DNA of 11,821 nucleotides from an uncultured Verrucomicrobiota bacterium. Lineage in GTDB: Bacteria; Verrucomicrobiota; Kiritimatiellia; RFP12; UBA1067. The notes beneath the pieces are model-generated. The model did no database searches. It worked only from the letters and a program-made list of their open reading frames with translations, and was not told the DNA's origin. Position numbers and translations under genes: made by a program. Location of the stretch: positions 1-11,821 of the forward strand of contig CAMPAA010000090.1 in the NCBI GenBank assembly GCA_946631345.1. The letters are read 5' to 3'. Within the stretch, counting starts at the first letter, position 1; each line of letters starts with the position of its first letter. Shown here in pieces: positions 7,337-11,821 of this stretch.

Positions 7337-7350
7337 AAGGAAACAAGCGA

Positions 7351-8394
7351 ATGAATTTCAGCAAGGTGCTGGCAGGCGGCGCGCTCGCCGTAGGTATGAT
7401 CTCGGGCTGCGGCCCCGCAAAGCCGGAGCTCCACATATACACGTGGAGCGACTACATAGCAAATGACGTGATAGCGCGTTTCGAGAAGGAGAACGACTGC
7501 AAGGTGGTCGTGGATACATTCGACTCCAACGAGGCGATGTTCGCCAAGCTGAAGGCGGGCTCCACTGGCTACGACATCATCATGCCCAGCTCCTACCAGA
7601 TTCCGGTAATGGAGAAGAACGGCATGATCCAGAAGCTCGACCACGCAAAGCTGCCGAACGTCCGCAAGAACTTCGACGCAAGCTACAGCACAAGCATCCT
7701 TGATCCGTCGTTCACCTACAACGTGCCATACGCGGTCACCTACACGGGCTTCGCCTACCGCAAGGACAAGATCGGGAACGCTCCGATCGACAGCTGGAAG
7801 GTGTTCGAGACGGCTGCGCTGAAAGGACGCATGTCTCTGCTGGCCGACATGCGCGAGACCATCGGCGGAGGTCTGAAGGCCCTCGGCTACTCCCTCAACT
7901 CCACAAAAAAGGATGAGATAGACGCCGCTGTGAAGAAGGTGCTCGAGTGGAAGCGCAACATCGCCAAGTTCGACAACGAGCAGTACAAGACAGCCGTCGC
8001 CTCCAGCGAATGGTTCGTCGGCCACGGCTACAGCTCCGATATCATCCAGATACTCCTCGATGATGAGAACGTTGGCTTTGCGCTGCCGAAGGAGGGCTTC
8101 ACGATCGCATTCGACGAGATGGTGATTGCGTCAGACTCGAAGCAGGCTGATCTCGCCCACAAGTTCATCAACTTCTGCTACGACCCCGACGTCGCCGCCG
8201 CCAACATGTCGGAGGTGTGCTCGCCGATGCCCGTCGCGGCCGCGTTCCCCAAGCTTGACGCGAAACTGCGCAAACTCGTAGTGCTGGACGCCGAAACTCT
8301 GCGCCGCGGCGAAGTGCTGCAGGACTTCGACGACAAGCCGGAGGTCCGCAAGATGTACATCGAAGCGTGGGACAGGATCAAGGCCGGCGAATGA
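7351..8394 (+). CDS. PotD-like polyamine-binding lipoprotein of an ABC importer
   Basis: Such proteins capture spermidine or putrescine outside the inner membrane and deliver it to a PotABC-type permease. The 347-residue protein has a signal peptide with lipobox ISGC (lipidated C20). It then shows the family's opening LHIYTWSDYI (27-36), a GYDIIMPSSY strand (73-82), NVPYAVTYTGFAYRKD (124-139), and DMRET (166-170), whose D166 and E169 match by eye the amine-binding Asp and Glu of E. coli PotD (D168, E171). In the PKEG...D segment (247-255) the usual Trp two places before D255 is Ala 253, so ligand preference may differ. The start at 7351 is preferred because AAAGGAAA lies about nine bases upstream; ATG 7333 is an alternative adding a basic MKGNKR. 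No potA, potB or potC is present in the window. Confidence 0.87.
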   Translation: MNFSKVLAGGALAVGMISGCGPAKPELHIYTWSDYIANDVIARFEKENDCKVVVDTFDSNEAMFAKLKAGSTGYDIIMPSSYQIPVMEKNGMIQKLDHAKLPNVRKNFDASYSTSILDPSFTYNVPYAVTYTGFAYRKDKIGNAPIDSWKVFETAALKGRMSLLADMRETIGGGLKALGYSLNSTKKDEIDAAVKKVLEWKRNIAKFDNEQYKTAVASSEWFVGHGYSSDIIQILLDDENVGFALPKEGFTIAFDEMVIASDSKQADLAHKFINFCYDPDVAAANMSEVCSPMPVAAAFPKLDAKLRKLVVLDAETLRRGEVLQDFDDKPEVRKMYIEAWDRIKAGE

Positions 8395-8424
8395 CCAATC
8401 TCATACCGAATGGGGGACGGTGAA

Positions 8425-9540
8425 ATGGGCAGGAAGCCTAAGTTCGAAGTGGACAGTCCGGCAAGGATTGGCCTGATCGGCGCCGGAGGCATGGCAGAGT
8501 ACCATGTGGCCGGATTCAGGAAGGCGGGCGCGGAGATAGTTGCCATAGCCGACCCTGATTCGAACGCCGCCGAGGCTGCTGCGGCGAAGTTCGACGTGAC
8601 GCAGGTGTACGACTCGGCGGAGGAGATGCTGGCGCGTGCGAAGCTCGATGCAGTTTCGGTAATCACGCCGAACAGGTTCCACTGCCCGCTTGTACTGCAG
8701 GCTCTAAAGGCCGGCAAGAGCGTGTTCTGCGAGAAGCCGCCCGCCCTTAACGCGCGGGAGGCGGCGCAGATGATGCGCGCCGCAAAAAAGGCGAAGCGCC
8801 TGCTGATGTTCGACTTCAACAACCGCGCGCGCCCGGAAGCGCAGGCTATGAAGGCGGCGATCGTGCGAGGCGACGTGGGGCGGATCAACTCCGCCCAGGC
8901 GCTGTGGATCAGGCGCACGGGAATACCGGGTTTCGGCGGATGGTTCACGACCAAGGCCCTTTCTGGCGGCGGTCCAGTGATAGATCTGCTGCACATGATC
9001 GACCTCGCGCTCTACTTCATGGGCTATCCAGAGCCGAAGTTCGTACTGGCCGCGACGTTCCGCGACTTCATCAACGACAAACGCTTCAAGGGACCGTGGG
9101 GAATCCCGGACAAGGCGGGCGGCGTATGCGACGTTGAGTCGGCTGCGCAGGGATTCGTGACGTTCAAGAACGGATCAACGCTCTTTCTGCGCACCTCATG
9201 GGCCGAGATGAACAGGCGCGAAGAGGTGTCGGTCACGTTCCAAGGCACGAAGGCCGGCGGCAGGGTGTGCAGGCTCTTCGGCACGGACGGCATAGACTCC
9301 ACCGCCGAGGATACATGCGAGATGTACCGTATCGACGACACTGGCGCATGCGCCGACAAGTCGATATCCGCCAGCAAGGACGAAACAATGGGCCGCGTGC
9401 GCGCGGCGGAGAACTTCGCGCTGGCGCTCCAGAAGCGCGAAAGGCCTCTCAACACGCCGGACGAGGCTGTGCGGCTGATGAAGATAATCGACGCCATATA
9501 CGCCTCGGCGAAGACTGGCGCGCCTGTACGGATCAGGTAG
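8425..9540 (+). CDS. Gfo/Idh/MocA-family NAD(P)-dependent oxidoreductase
   Basis: This family oxidises or reduces hydroxyl groups of sugars, inositols and glycosides using NAD(P). The 371-residue protein starts with a Rossmann strand and GAGGMAEYH loop (19-27). IADP (about 42-45) holds an acidic residue at the end of the second strand. It also has the family's CEKPPALN motif (lysine K104), and GGGPVIDLLHMID (181-193), where D187, H190 and D193 correspond to the catalytic segment of the C-terminal alpha/beta domain. No signal peptide is visible, so it should be cytoplasmic. ATG 8425 is chosen because GGGGGA lies about eight bases upstream; ATG 8410 is in frame but has no ribosome binding site. 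It lies 30 bp after the potD-like gene and 29 bp before the isomerase gene. Substrate cannot be assigned. Confidence 0.9.
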   Translation: MGRKPKFEVDSPARIGLIGAGGMAEYHVAGFRKAGAEIVAIADPDSNAAEAAAAKFDVTQVYDSAEEMLARAKLDAVSVITPNRFHCPLVLQALKAGKSVFCEKPPALNAREAAQMMRAAKKAKRLLMFDFNNRARPEAQAMKAAIVRGDVGRINSAQALWIRRTGIPGFGGWFTTKALSGGGPVIDLLHMIDLALYFMGYPEPKFVLAATFRDFINDKRFKGPWGIPDKAGGVCDVESAAQGFVTFKNGSTLFLRTSWAEMNRREEVSVTFQGTKAGGRVCRLFGTDGIDSTAEDTCEMYRIDDTGACADKSISASKDETMGRVRAAENFALALQKRERPLNTPDEAVRLMKIIDAIYASAKTGAPVRIR

Positions 9541-9554
9541 TCAGAGCAACAATA

Positions 9555-9562
9555 AAAGGAGG
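9555..9562 (+). promoter_or_regulatory. Strong ribosome binding site of the Tat-exported isomerase gene
   Basis: AAAGGAGG lies seven bases before ATG 9570. It decides the start, since the same frame is open far upstream inside the oxidoreductase gene. An identical octamer with identical spacing occurs again inside the gene (see 9645-9652). Confidence 0.85.
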
Positions 9563-9569
9563 ATGCGTA

Positions 9570-10496
9570 ATGACCAGAAGGGATTTCATTGGAACGGCTC
9601 TTGCGGCTGCGACGGTCGCAGGCTGCAAGGCGCCGATAGCAAAAAAAGGAGGAAAATACGTGACGCCGGAAAGACTGGGCGTGTGCAGCTGGAGCTTCCG
9701 TCTCCCGATGGATGCGGTTGCCGCCGAGATGAAGAAGATGGGGCTCAAGAACATCAACCTGGCGCTTCAGCCGTTCCTCGAAGGCGACGAGCGGCACGGA
9801 AAGGCAGAAGGTGCGGATGTTCGCGAACGCGTGGAGCGGCGTCTTGCCGACGGCGAATGGCGCATCACGGCCACCATGATATCCTTCAACCACGAGGACT
9901 ATTCCACCCTTGACACGATCCGCCGCACTGGCGGCATAGTGCCGGACGAACACTGGGATGCCGACCGCGCCCTCGTCGCAAGGGCTGCGAAGCTGACAGG
10001 CGAATGGAAGGTGCCATACATGCTTATGCACGCGGGCTTTCTGGACGAATCCGACAAGGTGGCGTTCGACAAGTACGTGTACAGGGTGAAGACGCTCCGC
10101 GACATCTGCGCCAAGGAAGGCGTGCAGCTGGTTCTCGAGACCGGACAGGAGACTGCCGACGACCTTGTGGAGTTCATGGCGCACGTCGATGGACTGGGCG
10201 TGAACTTCGATCCGGCCAACATGATTCTCTACAACAAGGGTGTGCCGGTCGAGGCCGTAAGGAAGATCGCGCCATGGATCAGGCACATGCACATCAAGGA
10301 CGCCAAATACACCAAGGTTCCTGGCACATGGGGCGAGGAGGTGCCGTGGGGCGACGGAGAGGTTAATGCGCCACTCCTGTTGAAGACCCTTGAGGAGGTG
10401 GGCTACAAGGGTGCGTTCGCCATAGAGCGAGAGGGCGGCGACAACCGCGTTGCCGATATCGCGCTGGCCGCCAAGCGAATGCTGGCCGCCGGCTGA
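9570..10496 (+). CDS. Tat-exported sugar isomerase/epimerase-like TIM-barrel lipoprotein (AP endonuclease 2 fold)
   Basis: Xylose isomerase-like TIM barrels of this family use a divalent metal to isomerise, epimerise or cleave sugars and keto-sugars. The 308-residue protein begins with a twin-arginine signal, RRDFIG (3-8), then a hydrophobic stretch ending in the lipobox VAGC (C19), so it is probably a folded, exported lipoprotein. The barrel starts at LGVCSWSFR (36-44). Four metal ligands of the family are visible: E190 in LVLETGQE, D214 in NFDPANM, H241 in HMHIKDA and E286 in AIERE. The gene sits 29 bp after a Gfo/Idh/MocA gene and 11 bp before nadA. Such pairs occur in glycoside-oxidation pathways of Bacteroidetes, which suggests but does not prove a keto-sugar substrate. 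An internal GTG at 9660 with its own strong ribosome binding site could give a form without the signal. Confidence 0.87.
   Translation: MTRRDFIGTALAAATVAGCKAPIAKKGGKYVTPERLGVCSWSFRLPMDAVAAEMKKMGLKNINLALQPFLEGDERHGKAEGADVRERVERRLADGEWRITATMISFNHEDYSTLDTIRRTGGIVPDEHWDADRALVARAAKLTGEWKVPYMLMHAGFLDESDKVAFDKYVYRVKTLRDICAKEGVQLVLETGQETADDLVEFMAHVDGLGVNFDPANMILYNKGVPVEAVRKIAPWIRHMHIKDAKYTKVPGTWGEEVPWGDGEVNAPLLLKTLEEVGYKGAFAIEREGGDNRVADIALAAKRMLAAG
9645..9662 (+). promoter_or_regulatory. Internal ribosome binding site and GTG start within the isomerase gene
   Basis: AAAGGAGG (9645-9652), within a run of seven As and then GGAGG, is followed after seven bases by an in-frame GTG at 9660-9662. Initiation there would skip the Tat signal and lipobox and leave the whole TIM barrel as a roughly 278-residue cytoplasmic enzyme beginning MTPERLGVCSW. 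The bases also encode a Lys/Gly linker, so the match may be coincidental. Confidence 0.35.
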
Positions 10497-10507
10497 GGGA
10501 TGTTCGC

Positions 10508-11410
10508 ATGGATGTCGCAGAGGAGATTGCGCAGCTCAAGAAGGCGCGGAACGCCGTAATTCTCGCCCACAACTACACGCGCGGTGAGGTTCAGGACGTC
10601 GCTGACTTCACCGGAGATTCGCTGGAGCTTGCCAGACGCGCCACCGAGGTGAAGGCGGATGTCATCGTATTCTGCGGCGTTTGGTTCATGGCGGAGACGG
10701 CCAAGATACTCAACCCGGACAAGACCGTGCTCATACCTGAACCTTCGGCGGGCTGCCCGATGGCCGACATGGTCACCGGCGAGCAGCTGCGAGCGCTCAA
10801 GGCGAAGCATCCTGGCGCCAAGGCCGTGTGTTACGTGAACTCCACGGCGGAGGTCAAGGCGGAGTGCGACATATGCGTGACGAGCGGGAACGCCGAGAAG
10901 GTGATGGCGCGTTTCGCGCCTGACGAGCAGATACTTTTCGTGCCAGACCAGCACCTCGGCGGCCATATCGCCGGGCTCCTTAAGCGCGAGTACACCCTCT
11001 GGCCAGGATACTGTCCTACGCATGCTGCGATAACGGTGAAGGCGATAGAGGCGGCGCGCGCGCAGCATCCCGGCGCGCCTGTTATGGTTCACCCTGAGTG
11101 TGCGAGGGATGTCCGCTCGGCGGCGGATCAGCGGCTTTCCACCGGCGGCATGTGCAGGTTCGCGCGCGAAACGGACGCAACGGAAATCATCGTTGGAACG
11201 GAGATCGGCATACTTCACAGGCTCCGCAAGGAGAATCCTGGAAAGAGGTTTTATCCGGTGTCGGAACGTATCGTATGCCCCAACATGAAGAAAACGACGC
11301 TTGAGAATCTTGCGGAGTCCTTGCGCGACATGAAGACTGAAGTCACGGTGCCTGCCGAAATCGCCGTCCGCGCCAAGCGGACAATAGACGCGATGCTGGC
11401 CATCTCGTGA
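10508..11410 (+). CDS. nadA: Quinolinate synthase A
   Basis: NadA condenses iminoaspartate with dihydroxyacetone phosphate to form quinolinate, the precursor of NAD, using an oxygen-sensitive [4Fe-4S] cluster in the cytoplasm. The 300-residue length fits the short form of the family. The three cluster cysteines are C83 in PSAGCPMADM, C169 in WPGYCPTH and C257 in IVCPNMKKTT. HNYTRGEVQDVADFTGDSLEL (21-41) with H21, and MVHPEC (193-198), are the other conserved substrate-binding blocks. GAGGGA lies about seven bases before ATG 10508, and the gene starts 11 bp after the isomerase, so they are probably cotranscribed. nadB and nadC are not in the window. The dihydroxyacetone phosphate substrate links it loosely to tpiA upstream, but that is only a metabolic remark. 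Confidence 0.96.
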   Translation: MDVAEEIAQLKKARNAVILAHNYTRGEVQDVADFTGDSLELARRATEVKADVIVFCGVWFMAETAKILNPDKTVLIPEPSAGCPMADMVTGEQLRALKAKHPGAKAVCYVNSTAEVKAECDICVTSGNAEKVMARFAPDEQILFVPDQHLGGHIAGLLKREYTLWPGYCPTHAAITVKAIEAARAQHPGAPVMVHPECARDVRSAADQRLSTGGMCRFARETDATEIIVGTEIGILHRLRKENPGKRFYPVSERIVCPNMKKTTLENLAESLRDMKTEVTVPAEIAVRAKRTIDAMLAIS

Positions 11411-11412
11411 AT

Positions 11413-11441
11413 TTGCCTTGACTGGGAGGATTTGGTATAAT
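11413..11441 (+). promoter_or_regulatory. Promoter for asd
   Basis: TTGCCT (11413-11418) and TATAAT (11436-11441) are separated by 17 bp, and the -10 has the TGG extension within TTTGGTATAAT. A CCCCC run (11445-11449) and a T-tract (11451-11461) follow, as before tpiA. This is the best-formed promoter in the window. It begins three bases after the nadA stop, so asd is likely a separate transcription unit. Confidence 0.75.
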
Positions 11442-11474
11442 TCACCCCCGTTTTTTGTTTTGAGGAGTCAAACA

Positions 11475-11821
11475 ATGGCGAAAGAGTACAAAGTCGGCTT
11501 GGTCGGCGTGGGTGCTGTCGGCACTGAGATGATCAAGGTTCTCAAGGAGCGCAAGTTCCCTTGCGCGAAGGTTCAGGTGTTTGCGTCGCGCGAGCGCGAC
11601 GAGCAGATTCTCGGCGAGACGTATCACGTGCTGCCGGCGACGGAGAAGAGCTTTGACGGGCTTGACATCGTTCTTTTCGCCGGCAAGACCGATGTTGCGC
11701 TTCAGTTGCGCGACGCCGTGGTAAAGGCCGGAGCGAAGATGATCGACAACTCCCGCGCGTTCCGCCAGGATCCTGACGTTCCCCTCGTGGTGCCGCAGGT
11801 GAACGCGGAGGATCTCGACTG
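11475..11821 (+). CDS. asd: Aspartate-semialdehyde dehydrogenase, N-terminal part, 3' partial
   Basis: Asd reduces beta-aspartyl phosphate to aspartate semialdehyde with NADPH, feeding lysine, diaminopimelate, threonine and methionine synthesis. About 115 codons are visible before the right edge cuts the gene. The N-terminus MAKEYKVGLVGVGAVGTEMI carries the Rossmann GxGxxG (residues 11-16), followed by LKERKFPCAKVQVFASRERD (about 23-42). Then DIVLFAGKTDVALQL (about 64-78) and KMIDNSRAFRQDPDVPLVVPQVN match the family's conserved blocks around the NADP- and substrate-binding sites. The catalytic cysteine lies beyond the edge. TGAGGAG (11461-11467) is seven bases before the ATG, and a clear promoter precedes it. 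The family usually has SxG-type residues where this protein has KT in FAGKTD, a minor variation. Confidence 0.92.
   Translation, partial: MAKEYKVGLVGVGAVGTEMIKVLKERKFPCAKVQVFASRERDEQILGETYHVLPATEKSFDGLDIVLFAGKTDVALQLRDAVVKAGAKMIDNSRAFRQDPDVPLVVPQVNAEDLD

Noticed and set aside
9198..9569. N-terminal extension of the isomerase gene into the oxidoreductase gene
   Set aside because: The extra residues are out-of-frame oxidoreductase sequence; the Tat signal begins exactly at ATG 9570.
9024..10292. Long minus-strand open frame (422 codons) spanning two + strand genes
   Set aside because: It crosses the gap between the oxidoreductase and the isomerase and has no coherent domain.
1..11821. CRISPR array, transposase, tRNA or rRNA genes
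   Set aside because: Reading through both strands I saw no regularly spaced repeats, no transposase motifs and no tRNA-like or rRNA-like stretches.

Overview
The window is about 11.8 kb of GC-rich bacterial DNA with nine complete protein genes and one partial gene at each edge... counted exactly: two partial genes (left and right edges) and eight complete ones, all on the + strand, plus one doubtful leader ORF. I see no RNA gene, transposon or CRISPR array. The mix points to the PVC superphylum, most likely an uncultured gut or anaerobic Kiritimatiellota/Verrucomicrobia-type bacterium: a secreted beta-helix protein with an IDAGD...DIGAYEY ending, exported clan GH-A glycosidases, Gfo/Idh/MocA and Tat-exported sugar isomerase-like enzymes, and extended -10 promoters of the form TTTGGTATAAT. 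This taxonomic placement is inference, not proof.

Layout. (1) 1-3170: the C-terminal part of a secreted beta-helix surface protein, followed after 9 bp by an exported clan GH-A glycosidase. (2) 3171-3280: an intergenic region with a strong extended -10 promoter preceded by a nested cluster of ATGTT/AACAT half-sites. (3) 3281-5445: tpiA, recA and rsfS, tightly packed and probably one transcript, with recA and rsfS overlapping by ATGA. A GH2-family exported glycosidase follows 31 bp later (5477-7231). (4) 7232-7350: a second promoter and a short leader holding a hairpin. (5) 7351-11410: a PotD-like polyamine-binding lipoprotein, a Gfo/Idh/MocA oxidoreductase, a Tat-exported sugar isomerase/epimerase-like lipoprotein, and nadA, all closely spaced. 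(6) 11411-11821: a third promoter and the start of asd.

How the genes work together. Housekeeping genes (tpiA, recA, rsfS, nadA, asd) are interleaved with cell-envelope carbohydrate genes. The exported glycosidases could release sugars or glycosides from polysaccharide. The oxidoreductase and isomerase pair resembles partners used for oxidative handling of sugars or glycosides. This functional link is inferred from gene order and families only.

Points most worth a second look: the symmetric half-site cluster in front of the tpiA-recA promoter; a second, equally good ribosome binding site inside the Tat-signal isomerase gene that could yield a cytoplasmic form; a hairpin and mini-ORF at the 5' end of the potD-like transcript; and a promoter and leader signature shared by tpiA and asd. 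I did not find strong evidence for a wholly new system.
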